Shown here in pieces: positions 26,016-33,684 of a stretch of 64,000 nt of DNA (positions are counted from its first letter, which is position 1; every line of letters starts with the position of its first letter). Source of the stretch: Methylibium sp965279545 (GTDB lineage Bacteria > Pseudomonadota > Gammaproteobacteria > Burkholderiales > Burkholderiaceae_C); NCBI RefSeq assembly GCF_965279545.1, contig NZ_OZ257250.1, positions 2,542,001-2,606,000 on the forward strand, read 5' to 3'. Under the pieces are notes generated by a model. That model was not told where the DNA came from and ran no database searches. It saw only the letters and a list, made by a program, of their open reading frames with translations. The position numbers were made by a program, and so were the translations under genes.

Positions 26016-26621
26016 ATGCTCGGATTCTCACGCGTGATACTCGCTCTCGTCGCCCTGGTGGCGATCGGGCAGCAGTTGATGCTGCATATTGGAGCGTCCT
26101 ACAGTGTCCTGAACTTCTTCAGCTACTTCACCAATCTTTCGAACCTCTTCGCAGCTTTCGCGCTGCTGCTCAGCGTGTTCTCCGGCAGGGGAGAATCACG
26201 AGACCTCGCCAGGTACGTGTCAGCCGTTAACATGATCGTAGTCGGTCTCGTTTTCGCTGTACTGCTCAGAGACATCGATCTCGGCGCACTGCTCCCCTGG
26301 GTCAACTTTGCTCTCCACTACGTCATGCCGGTGGCTATCGTTCTGGACTGGTTGGTGAACCCGCCAGCCTCGAGGCTGAGTTCAAAGAACGTCCTTCTTG
26401 CGATGGCATTTCCTTTTGCCTATCTCACATATGTCATTCTTCGTGGCGCAGACACGGGCTGGTACCCGTATCCGTTCCTCAATCCTGCCAACGTTGGTGG
26501 CTACGGCGGCGTCGCAACATACGCCATCGGCATCGCCGCCACCTTCGTTCTAGCCGCTTGGGCACTGCTGGCGGTTGGCAACCGCCTGACCGGTTCAAGG
26601 TCGCGCCATGCGAGCGTCTAA
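26016..26621 (+). CDS. Pr6Pr-like membrane protein (cassette gene)
   Basis: A 201-residue inner-membrane protein with about six hydrophobic segments. Residues FSYFTNLSNLFAAFALL and the later YVILRGADTGWYPYPFLNPANVGGYGG resemble the Pr6Pr family, whose biochemical role is unknown. The gene starts 17 bases after the GTTAGAC core. Its stop codon falls in GCGTCTAAG, which is the reverse complement of the cassette's own start GTTAGACGC apart from the last base. That makes this a well-bounded cassette. Export or signalling roles cannot be told from sequence. Confidence 0.72.
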   Translation: MLGFSRVILALVALVAIGQQLMLHIGASYSVLNFFSYFTNLSNLFAAFALLLSVFSGRGESRDLARYVSAVNMIVVGLVFAVLLRDIDLGALLPWVNFALHYVMPVAIVLDWLVNPPASRLSSKNVLLAMAFPFAYLTYVILRGADTGWYPYPFLNPANVGGYGGVATYAIGIAATFVLAAWALLAVGNRLTGSRSRHASV

Positions 26622-26693
26622 GCTTTCCACCGAGCAGACGTCCCAAAGCAGGCTTCGCCCGCCTTGTGCCGCCGCTCATGTCGAACGTTGGGC
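26616..26693 (+). other. attC site after the Pr6Pr-like cassette
   Basis: The far-end core GTCTAAG at 26616 and recombination core GTTGGGC at 26687-26693 enclose about 64 bases. These include CCACCGAGCAGACG and CCGCTCATGTCG, motifs that recur in the other attC sites of this array. Confidence 0.72.
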
Positions 26694-26737
26694 GTCTTAG
26701 GTTCAGAATTCCCGTTTACCTACACACAGAGGCGCAA

Positions 26738-27427
26738 ATGAAGCAATACGGTGCGGAGTTCCTGGGGACGTTCTGGCTTGTTCTCGGCGGTTGCGGAAGT
26801 GCTGTACTCGCCGCCGCATTCCCGAACGTTGGCATCGGTCTGCATGGCGTTTCGCTTGCTTTCGGGTTGACCGTGCTGACGATGGCTTTCGCCATCGGAC
26901 ACATCTCCGGCTGCCATCTGAATCCAGCGGTCTCCGTAGGCCTCTGGGCCGGCGGTCGCTTCCCCGCCAGCAAGCTCGCCCCCTACATCGTGGCTCAGGT
27001 GCTCGGCGCCATAGCGGCTGGTGGTGTGCTGTACGTCATCGCCAGCGGGGCGCCCGGATTCGATGTTTCCAAAGGCTTTGCCTCCAACGGCTACGGAGCG
27101 CACTCGCCCGGCGGCTATTCACTGCTGGCTGCGCTGGTCACCGAGGTGGTGATGACCATGTTCTTTCTCTTGGTCATTCTCGGCGCCACCGACAAGCGTG
27201 CGCCGGCAGGCTTTGCGCCCATCGCCATCGGGCTCGCGCTGACGCTGATTCACCTCATCAGCATCCCGGTGACGAATACGTCGGTCAACCCTGCCCGAAG
27301 TACGGGGGTCGCGGTCTTCGTCGGTGACTGGGCCGTCGGTCAGCTTTGGCTGTTCTGGCTCGCTCCAATCGCTGGCGCCTTGCTCGGCGCTGCGGTCTAC
27401 CGATTCATCGCCAGCGAGGAGGGCTGA
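26738..27427 (+). CDS. aqpZ: Aquaporin Z (cassette gene)
   Basis: A 229-residue aquaporin with six hydrophobic segments and both half-helix motifs: HLNPAVS after GHISGC and SVNPARS after VTNT. The histidine in ALTLIHLIS and the arginine of the second NPAR are as in water-selective AqpZ rather than glycerol channels. It would allow rapid water flux through the inner membrane. The ATG at 26738 lies 45 bases after the GTTGGGC core. After the stop, AAGACGCCC is the reverse complement of the cassette's start GGGCGTCTT. Finding aqpZ as a gene cassette is unusual. Confidence 0.93.
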   Translation: MKQYGAEFLGTFWLVLGGCGSAVLAAAFPNVGIGLHGVSLAFGLTVLTMAFAIGHISGCHLNPAVSVGLWAGGRFPASKLAPYIVAQVLGAIAAGGVLYVIASGAPGFDVSKGFASNGYGAHSPGGYSLLAALVTEVVMTMFFLLVILGATDKRAPAGFAPIAIGLALTLIHLISIPVTNTSVNPARSTGVAVFVGDWAVGQLWLFWLAPIAGALLGAAVYRFIASEEG

Positions 27428-27431
27428 AGAC

Positions 27432-27505
27432 GCCCATTCCTTCCATCGAGCGGACCCACTCCGGCCTGCACGGCCTCCGCGGGCCGCTCATGCCATTCGT
27501 TGAGC
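27432..27505 (+). other. attC site after the aqpZ cassette
   Basis: The far-end core GCCCATT (two bases off the ideal GCCCAAC) at 27432 and GTTGAGC at 27499-27505 enclose CCTTCCATCGAGCGGACCC and GGCCGCTCATGCCATTC, matching the attC consensus of the array. Confidence 0.72.
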
Positions 27506-27926
27506 CGCCTCACGCAGGCAAATCGCACCGCTCTCTGCTGAAGATCGTGACTCCTGGGAAACCTTGGCGCGCGGCTACAAGAAGTTCTACGGCACGCCCG
27601 CGTCCGACGCGGAGTTCGAGGTCGCCTGGAATCGCCTGCTCGCCCAAGACGGCGTGCTTGGTCTCGGCGCGAAGGTCAACGGCGAGCTCGTGGGCATCGC
27701 CCATTACCTGTTCCACACGAGCACGTGGGCTACCACCATCTGTTATCTGCAAGACCTCTTCACCGCCGATGAAGAATGCGGTAAGGGGGTTGCGCGCGCA
27801 CTGATCGCCCGCCTCGGGCAGTGCCCCTGCTGCGGCAAGGTAAGCACAATGCTGCTAGCTCGGGACGGGGAAGTCCCTTTCATTCGTTATACGGCCACAT
27901 GCGGCAGGTACAGGCACCAGCAGTGA
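27504..27926 (+). pseudogene. GNAT acetyltransferase cassette gene, broken and fused to a transposase tail
   Basis: The open frame reads EDRDSWETLARGYKKFYG, then LVGIAHYLFHTSTWATTICYLQDLF and GKGVARALI, a typical GNAT acetyltransferase up to the acetyl-CoA loop. No ATG precedes the conserved start; the first start-like codon, TTG at 27564, would remove part of the domain. After ALI the protein continues ARLGQCPCCGK, which is the end of the IS701-type transposase, not a GNAT. Bases 27801-27837 are identical to 24761-24797. The gene is therefore a chimera and probably non-functional. Confidence 0.7.
27860..27889 (+). repeat. 30-base repeat at two cassette junctions
   Basis: Bases 27860-27889 are identical to 25967-25996 (TCGGGACGGGGAAGTCCC, then TTTCATTCGTTA). 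Both copies end in a cassette core and both follow insertion-sequence debris. They are probably the 3' halves of two related attC sites. Confidence 0.8.
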
Positions 27927-27944
27927 AGTGAGGAAAGGAAGGAT

Positions 27945-28379
27945 ATGACGCTTAAACGGATGGACAACGTCCTCATCGTTGTCGACGATCTCGAAGCCGC
28001 CAAGGCGTTCTTCATCGCACTGGGCCTCAAGCTCGAAGGCGAAACGACAGTCGAAGGGCCTTTGGTCGGGAGACTGATCGGGCTCAAGGATGTCCGGGCC
28101 ACCCTCGCGATGATGCGGACTCCCGATGGGCAGGGGATTGAGCTGGACAAGTTCCACACGCCCAACGCGATCAGGTTTGGTCCTGTAGACGCACCGGTGA
28201 ATACGCTGGGCCTCCGTCGCGTCATGTTCTCCGTCGAAGACATCGACGCTGTCGTTACGTGCATGCGCGCCCACGGGGCCGAGCTCATTGGCGAAATGCA
28301 GTACGAGGACACGTACCGCCTAGCCTACATCCGCGGGCCTGAGGGCATCATTGTCGCGCTTGCCGAGCAGCTCGGCTGA
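27945..28379 (+). CDS. VOC-family protein (cassette gene)
   Basis: A 144-residue single-unit glyoxalase/bleomycin-resistance/dioxygenase superfamily protein. The two beta-alpha-beta modules show as MDNVLIVVDDLEAAKAFFIALGLKLEG and GLRRVMFSVEDIDAVVTCMRAHGAE, broken here for length, and GPEGIIVALAEQLG closes the fold. VOC proteins isomerise, cleave or sequester small molecules, usually with a bound metal; the substrate is not evident. A GGAAGGAT ribosome binding site precedes the ATG. Its far-end site GCATAAC is one base from the complement of its own GTTATAC core. Confidence 0.85.
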   Translation: MTLKRMDNVLIVVDDLEAAKAFFIALGLKLEGETTVEGPLVGRLIGLKDVRATLAMMRTPDGQGIELDKFHTPNAIRFGPVDAPVNTLGLRRVMFSVEDIDAVVTCMRAHGAELIGEMQYEDTYRLAYIRGPEGIIVALAEQLG

Positions 28380-28391
28380 GGCGTGCGTGGT

Positions 28392-28464
28392 GCATAACCC
28401 CTTCATCGAGCGAACGTCCAAGAGCCTGCTCGCAGTCTTTTGGCCACCGCTCATGTCGTTAGGC
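28392..28464 (+). other. attC site after the VOC cassette
   Basis: GCATAAC at 28392-28398 and GTTAGGC at 28458-28464 bound a 73-base site containing CCTTCATCGAGCGAACGTCC and ACCGCTCATGTC. It is a clear attC match. Confidence 0.78.
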
Positions 28465-28531
28465 CTCGCAATCTCCGTGGGCGCGCTGAGACAGGCACTC
28501 AATGGCAAACTGGCCGCTGGAGGTGCACCAA

Positions 28532-28903
28532 ATGCCTGAGCCCCTATCCCCTACCCGCGTCGCCGAGAGCCTGACTGAACTCTGGTCACCACGTGTGGTG
28601 GCCGAGTTGGATGACTCCTTCGTCAAGGTTGCCAAGGTGCAAGGAACCCTTGCCTGGCACAGCCACGAGAACGAGGACGAACTGTTCTACGTCCTCAAGG
28701 GCTCGCTCGCCATCGAGATGGAAGACCGAACGGTCGTGCTCCAAGAGGGCGAGACCTTTGTCGTTCCCAAGGGCGTTCGCCACAACCCAATCGCTGAGCA
28801 GGAGTGCCACATCATGCTCATAGAGCGCAAGAGCACCCTGCATACCGGCAACGAAGTCACGGCGAAGACTCGCAGCCTGTCCGAGCAGCTGCGCCCGGTC
28901 TAG
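28532..28903 (+). CDS. Cupin-domain protein (cassette gene)
   Basis: A 123-residue single-domain cupin. The first cupin motif gives WHSHENEDELFYVLKG with two histidines and a glutamate for metal binding, and the second gives PKGVRHNPIAEQE with the third histidine. Small cupins bind or isomerise metabolites; no substrate can be named. I chose the ATG at 28532, which has a CTGGAGG ribosome binding site; an in-frame ATG at 28502 would add ten residues. The cassette's start GTTAGGCCTCGC is nearly complementary to GCGAGGCCTTCC after the stop. Confidence 0.87.
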   Translation: MPEPLSPTRVAESLTELWSPRVVAELDDSFVKVAKVQGTLAWHSHENEDELFYVLKGSLAIEMEDRTVVLQEGETFVVPKGVRHNPIAEQECHIMLIERKSTLHTGNEVTAKTRSLSEQLRPV

Positions 28904-28919
28904 CCGGGCCGTGAGCGAG

Positions 28920-28975
28920 GCCTTCCTTCAAGCGGACGTGCCTTTGGCACGCCGCACTTAAGTCATTCGTTGGGC
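28920..28975 (+). other. attC site after the cupin cassette
   Basis: GCCTTCC at 28920-28926 and GTTGGGC at 28969-28975 bound a short site with TTCAAGCGGACGTGCC and GTCATTC, in line with its neighbours. Confidence 0.68.
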
Positions 28976-29051
28976 GCGCAATGCAATCCGTTCCTAGGTT
29001 CGCTGTTCAGTCCACCATAAGCGGCGCGCGTCCGCTCGGCGAGGCCACCCC

Positions 29052-29483
29052 ATGCTCAGCATCGGCGCTCAAGCTCTTGTCATTGGCGCATCGCTCAGCA
29101 CCATTGCCGCTGTAGCGCACCTGGCATGCATTGCCATCGGCGCACCCGCCTACCGCTTCATGGGTGCCGGCGAGCGAATGGCTCGCGCAGTTGAAGCCGG
29201 AAAGCTCCGGCCCACGCTGGTCACGCTGGCAATCTCGGGCGTTCTTTTGGTCTGGGCAGCCTACGCACTGTCTGGCGCTGGAGTCATTGGTCGCCTGCCG
29301 CTCACCAAGCTCGCTCTTTCAGCCATCTGCGCCGTCTACATCGGGCGAGCAGTCGCCTTCTCTCTTCTCAAGCCCGCCTTCCCCGATAACTCGGCAACCT
29401 TCTGGTGGCTCTCTTCGAGCATCTGCTTACTCATCGGGCTTGTGCACGTCTACGGAGTCGTGTCGCTGTGGCGGGCGCTGTGA
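29052..29483 (+). CDS. Four-TM membrane protein of unknown function (cassette gene)
   Basis: A 143-residue protein with four hydrophobic segments: about residues 5-30, 53-75, 83-105 and 118-140. I do not recognise the family. Visible features are a GAPAYRFMGAGERMARAVEAG loop between the first two segments, split after 20 residues, and a conserved-looking HVYGV near the end. It lies between the GTTGGGC core at 28969 and a last attC-like stretch at 29485-29539, so it is the terminal cassette of the array. A role in the inner membrane is all that can be inferred. Confidence 0.65.
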   Translation: MLSIGAQALVIGASLSTIAAVAHLACIAIGAPAYRFMGAGERMARAVEAGKLRPTLVTLAISGVLLVWAAYALSGAGVIGRLPLTKLALSAICAVYIGRAVAFSLLKPAFPDNSATFWWLSSSICLLIGLVHVYGVVSLWRAL

Positions 29484-29484
29484 G

Positions 29485-29539
29485 GCCTTCGCTCGTGCGG
29501 ACCTCCACCGGCTTGGCCCGCTCAGATCAAACGTTGGCG
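29485..29539 (+). other. Last attC-like site of the array
   Basis: GCCTTCG at 29485 and GTTGGCG at 29533-29539 enclose CTCGTGCGGACCTCC and CCCGCTCAGATCAAAC. The body matches the other sites but the final core deviates (GGCG). No further cassette follows on the plus strand. Confidence 0.5.
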
Positions 29540-29592
29540 GCAGAAACACCTCCCGCACCCCTGCAGGCGCACCATTCAGCCCATGCAAGTCG

Positions 29593-31293
29593 TCACTGAC
29601 ACTGCGAGTACTGCTGGTCGAAGAGGCTGGCGCCCAGGCTGGTGTCGCCCCAGGTGTTGCCGGCCAGGCTGACATTGATGGCGAGGTTGTCGGTATAGAA
29701 GCCGGGCAACAGACGCCCGCCATCCCAGGCCCACCCGTTCGCGATGCCGCGGTTGTTTCTCAGCGTCACGCCATTGATCGGCGCGTGCGCCTGCAGGACG
29801 AAGGCCTGGCTGGTCATGCTGTCCTGGTTAGGCCCGCGGTTGTCGACGCGGTTGTTCTCGATGGTGATGTTGCTGCCGCCGGCGACGGAAATGCCCGAAC
29901 CGTTGGTGTAGACGATGGTGTTGTCGTGCACCCAGTACCACCCCGATCCGGTGGAGCTGGTGCCGCCGTCCCCGAGTTGCATCCCCGAGCCCGAGCGACC
30001 ACCACCCATCGGATACCCACGAATGCGGTTGTAGGCGATCTCGATGGGGTTGGATTGCGACCCGAGGGTGTTGTAGAGGGAGATATGGTCTTCGTTCGAA
30101 CGACCTGACGGCGCGGTGCCGTAACGGCCGTCGAGCACGTTGCAGGTGATCCTGGTCTGCCCCGACCCTTCACGCACGCTGGCCAGCTGCACGAACTGGC
30201 CTTGCCACAACGGGCCCCGGATGTTGGAGACGAAGTTCTTCTCGATCACGAGCGGGTGCTTGGCTTGCCGGGCGTAGATGCCGGTGCTCATGTCGTGCAT
30301 CCAGTTGCGCTGGATCGTCACGTTCGATGCACCCGCGTCGATGTAGACCGACTCGCGATTGACCGAATCGCCTGCCTTCCCGCACGGGCCGATTTCGTTG
30401 TCCCGGATGATGACGTTCGTGACGCCTTGCGGGATGAAGATGCACGGCCCGTTCGGGTTCGTGATGTGCTTGCCTTCGATCACCATGCCCGAAGTGGCGG
30501 TGATGGCCCCCACCACCGGCTTGCCGGCGATGCTGGCGGGGGTCGGGATGCCGCCGCTGGTCGTGGTGCTCGTTGTTGCCGTCGTCGTCGTCGTGGTTGC
30601 CGTGGCGGGCGCCAGCGAGACAGTCGCCGTGGTCAGCACCTGCGTGGCATACCAGCAGGCCTTGGCCACGCCGAACGCGGGGTCACCAAAAACGGTGTTC
30701 GAGCAGTTCACCGGGCCGGTCATGGTCTTCGTGACGTACTGGGTCGAGGTTCCGTAGCGAACCGCCAGTGTGCCGGAGAACGTGCACTGCTGGCCTTCCT
30801 TGGCACATTGCAGCCAGCTTTCCGTCGAGGATGACGTGGTGGTCGCAGTGGTGGTCGTGGCAGCAGTCGTGGTCGTCGTGTCCGAGCTGTCGTACCAGCA
30901 CGACTTGGTGACGCCGAACGCCGGGTCGCCAAAGACGTTGTTCGCGCAGAGCACCGAGCTGGAAAACGTCTTGATCACATACAGCGTGGAGCTGCCGTAT
31001 CGCACCGATCGTGTGCCGGAGAAGGAGCAGGTTCCGCCTTCGGTCGCGCAGGACGTCCAGCTGGGCGTGGTACTGACGCTGGCGATGGAAGCCGTGCGTG
31101 CGCCTGTCGTCGCCTGCGCATCGAGCGCCTGCGATGAATCCGCCGAATCCACCGAGCTGGTGGCAGCGTTCCCACTGAGCTGGCCGGCGGTCGAGTCGGC
31201 CGCTCCCGATGAGCCGCCACCGCAAGCAGAAAGCAAGGCGGATGCGATAACTGCTGCCGCGATAATCTTGAGATTTATTGATACAGACCGCAC
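29593..31293 (-). CDS. Secreted lipoprotein with duplicated Cys modules and parallel beta-helix
   Basis: A 566-residue protein starting at a GTG. A lipobox (LLSAC, cysteine at about residue 24) indicates a lipoprotein. Two copies of a module follow, each with four cysteines: WTSCATEGGTCSFSGTRSVRYG with VFGDPAFGVTKSCWY, and WLQCAKEGQQCTFSGTLAVRYG with VFGDPAFGVAKACWY. They are joined by runs of threonine and serine. Residues 280-566 form a right-handed parallel beta-helix with repeated N-x-I/V rungs (VTIQRNWMHDMSTGIYARQ, ITIENNRVDN, VTLRNNRG). A surface role such as polysaccharide binding or cleavage is possible. It lies just outside the integron. Confidence 0.75.
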   Translation of the reverse strand: MRSVSINLKIIAAAVIASALLSACGGGSSGAADSTAGQLSGNAATSSVDSADSSQALDAQATTGARTASIASVSTTPSWTSCATEGGTCSFSGTRSVRYGSSTLYVIKTFSSSVLCANNVFGDPAFGVTKSCWYDSSDTTTTTAATTTTATTTSSSTESWLQCAKEGQQCTFSGTLAVRYGTSTQYVTKTMTGPVNCSNTVFGDPAFGVAKACWYATQVLTTATVSLAPATATTTTTTATTSTTTSGGIPTPASIAGKPVVGAITATSGMVIEGKHITNPNGPCIFIPQGVTNVIIRDNEIGPCGKAGDSVNRESVYIDAGASNVTIQRNWMHDMSTGIYARQAKHPLVIEKNFVSNIRGPLWQGQFVQLASVREGSGQTRITCNVLDGRYGTAPSGRSNEDHISLYNTLGSQSNPIEIAYNRIRGYPMGGGRSGSGMQLGDGGTSSTGSGWYWVHDNTIVYTNGSGISVAGGSNITIENNRVDNRGPNQDSMTSQAFVLQAHAPINGVTLRNNRGIANGWAWDGGRLLPGFYTDNLAINVSLAGNTWGDTSLGASLFDQQYSQCQ

Positions 31294-31934
31294 GCCCGCA
31301 CTCCAATCAAATATCTGGCAACAGAATCACTCGACGGTGCTTGAATACACACCTCGAATCTATAAATCGATGCCAATAATTACTGCCAAATACAGCAGCC
31401 CGAAGGCAGGCAGAAAATACCGAAGTGATTTTCCTGTGGTGGGACCTAGCGGCCGGCACCACTGCAGTTGAGCTTTGCCTCGACCACAGTGTCTCGTCGC
31501 CCGGACCGCCACTTGTAAGCAAACCCAGAGGCCCGTAAGTGACTGCAACCCGCGGCTCGTCCGGCTGCTGTTGCATCTTTCTCGCGCTGGATCGCCCAGA
31601 CCTGCTGCAGGGAGAGCTCAGGCGTGCACCGCATGACTTTTTGGTGCCGGCCGCCTGTTTTCCGAGCAAGACTGCACGGTTTGCACCAAAGCAGTGGGCG
31701 CGCGTTGACAAATGCTCACCGGCTCCGTCCGCCATGAATACTCAAGATGCACACACCTGAGCACTCCGTGTTACAGGGTGATGACCCACCGACGGCACGT
31801 CGAAAGTCACATGGTTACAACTTCGCACGGAATGCCCGGGCGGGTCAGGCAAATTAGATTGGAAGTGATCCGGATGAGCGGCCTCAACGCCCGCTCGAAG
31901 GCCAAAGGAAAACCGATCCAACCGAGACGAGCGC
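31294..31934. other. 640-base gap with no convincing gene
   Basis: Bases 31300-31420 are clearly AT-richer than the surroundings and probably hold the promoter of the lipoprotein gene. The rest carries short frames on both strands without recognisable family features. Nothing else can be supported. Confidence 0.5.
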
Positions 31935-32324
31935 ATGACCCCAAGCGAAACCCGATTGCATGTCGGCATTTCGGCCGCCCTCGTCCTGGCGACGGCGCTG
32001 GCGGCGCCACCGGCCCAGGCATACACGCTGGACGCCAGGGCCATGGCCCGCTTCGACATCGGGTACGCCCGGTGCGAGGAGCAGTTCCCGGCCATGCGCG
32101 GCCACCGGGACGACGCCTACTTGAGCCTGCGCCGCGTCAAGGCGGATGAGCAGCTTCACGCCCAGCTGACCGCGGCGCGCAAGGCTGCCGTCTACAAGTC
32201 GGAGCAGCGGCGCGTGCGGCAGGCGGCGGCCAACGGCATGGCGCCTGCGGCCTCCAGCCCCATCGATCAGCAGTGTCAGGCGCTGTGGGCCGAAACGCAG
32301 CGCGTCATGCGCGCCCCGCACTGA
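31935..32324 (+). CDS. Exported protein of unknown function
   Basis: A 129-residue protein with a signal peptide: a short basic start, the hydrophobic core VGISAALVLATALAA and a cleavage site after PPAQA. The mature part is about 100 residues, rich in Ala, Arg and Gln and mostly helical in appearance, with two cysteines (YARCEEQFP and QQCQALW) that could form a disulfide in the periplasm. I do not recognise the family. It stands alone between the lipoprotein gene and a broken acyltransferase. Confidence 0.65.
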   Translation: MTPSETRLHVGISAALVLATALAAPPAQAYTLDARAMARFDIGYARCEEQFPAMRGHRDDAYLSLRRVKADEQLHAQLTAARKAAVYKSEQRRVRQAAANGMAPAASSPIDQQCQALWAETQRVMRAPH

Positions 32325-32393
32325 ACCCGGGCCTCGTCCCGGCGATCGCGTGAGCCTGGCCACCATCAGCCGCAACCGCGCCCCGGCCACTCC

Positions 32394-33360
32394 ACCCACC
32401 TCGTCATTGCGAAACGGTTCGGCCCGCCGCCGGCCGCCGGGCGCTTTGCTTCAATCGACGGGCTGCGTGGCTATCTGGCGCTCTCCGTCTTTCTGCACCA
32501 TTCCTGCCTTTGGTACTTTCATCTGCGCACGGGCGAGTGGGCACCCCCCGCCTCGCGCCTCTACACCCATCTCGGTCAAGGCAGCGTGGCGCTCTTCTTC
32601 ATGATCACCGGCTTCCTGTTCTTCTCGAAGCTGCTGGACGGACGAACGAGGCGCATCGACTGGAGCAAGCTCTTCATTGCGAGATTCCTCCGACTGACGC
32701 CACCTCCACCATCGTCGCGGGCGTGACGTGGTCGCTCCCGTACGAGTGGTTCTTCTATCTGTCGCTGCCGGTGCTTGCGCTGACGGTCGGCGCGAAGAGG
32801 CCCCCACTCCCCTTGCATCGTGCTCAGTGCCCTGAGCATCGTGGGCCTGGTGATATGGCGCCCGGAGCCGCATCACTTGATGTCCTTCCTGGGAGGAATC
32901 GCCGCGGCGCTCCTGGTTCGCGTCGACTCCTTTCACGAACTGGCCGTCAAGAAGTCGGCATCGCTGGCCTTGCTGGGCTGCATCTGCGTCGCGATTGCCG
33001 CGTTCCCGTCGGCCGACGGCGCGCTGCCGATCCTGCTGCTGTCGGTTGCATTCGCGATCATTGCCGGCGGCAACAGCCTCTTCGGCCTGCTGCACGGGCC
33101 GGTCTCGCGCACGCTCGGAGAGATGACGTACAGCATCTACCTGCTTCACGGCATCATTCTCTTTGTCACCTTCAACATCCTTCTTGGGGTGCCGGTGTCC
33201 GGAGCCTTTTCGCCGGTGGTTCATTGGCTCGTGGTGGCCGCAATCACTCCCGTCCTGATACTCGGGGCCTTCGCCACTTTTCGATTGATCGAGCGGCCGG
33301 CGATGCAACGGACGACCGCGCTGGCTGCATGGCTGCGCTCGCGCCCCCACCCACGCGTGC
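32394..33360 (+). pseudogene. Acyltransferase 3 family gene, broken by deletion and frameshift
   Basis: Three pieces of one membrane O-acyltransferase are found in different frames. Piece 1 reads IDGLRGYLALSVFLHHSCLW and ALFFMITGFLFFSKLLDGR to RFLRLTP (about 32442-32700). Piece 2 starts at STIVAGVTWSLPYEWFFYLS (about 32704-32805). Piece 3 runs from IVLSALSIVGLVIWRP to FATFRLIERPAMQ (about 32818-33310). About 60 residues normally found between pieces 1 and 2 are missing, and a frameshift separates pieces 2 and 3. The third frame has no stop until the end of the downstream GNAT gene. Such enzymes O-acetylate surface polysaccharides; this copy should be inactive. Confidence 0.8.
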
Positions 33361-33582
33361 CCTCCGGGGCCCGCTCCACGACCACGAAGGCACTGGTGAT
33401 GTCCGGATGTCCGCGAACGAGGGGGTCGATGCGGCACTCATCGGTTCTCCTGGATGATCCGACCCGTTCGGGGCAGGCGCCCTTCCCCAGCCCCGAAGCC
33501 ACTTCGTACCCGGGTTGCTTGCACGGTCACCCGCAGCGCCGCTACGCTTGGGGGAGAAGTGGTCCAGCCAGATGGAATTCCC

Positions 33583-33684
33583 ATGTGCCGCAACATCCAG
33601 ACCCTGTTCAGCTTCGAGCCGCCCGCCATGCAGGCCCCGCGGGCGGGCGCGCGATCAGCCGCCCGATTCAGAGTGAGCCGATGA
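33583..33684 (+). pseudogene. Truncated DUF2277-like fragment
   Basis: The first 16 residues, MCRNIQTLFSFEPPAM, match the highly conserved start of DUF2277 proteins (normally about 85-90 residues). After that the sequence is unrelated (QAPRAGARSAARFR) and stops at 33684, overlapping the GNAT start. It appears to be the 5' stub of a DUF2277 gene whose remainder was deleted. Confidence 0.6.

Larger units (their letters stand above)
21647..29539. mobile_element. Degenerate integron with cassette array
   Basis: The region starts with a C-terminal integron-integrase fragment on the minus strand. It continues with about eight short cassettes, most reading on the plus strand away from the integrase, as in a normal integron. 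Cassette junctions show GTTRRRY cores at 22915, 25993, 26687, 27499, 28458 and 28969, with variants at 27886 and 29533. For several cassettes the sequence just after the core is the reverse complement of the site at that cassette's far end, the rule expected of attC. Insertion-sequence remnants lie at the integrase, between cassettes 1 and 2, inside the VapBC attC, and in the GNAT cassette. The integrase is truncated, so the array cannot move by its own enzyme. Confidence 0.85.

Noticed and set aside
31307..31735. A 142-residue minus-strand frame after the lipoprotein gene
   Set aside because: No start signal, unusual composition and no family features; it probably is not a gene.
21494..31934. 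CRISPR array or phage region
   Set aside because: The repeats are attC-like and heterogeneous, with genes between them; no regularly spaced identical repeats and no phage structural genes are seen.
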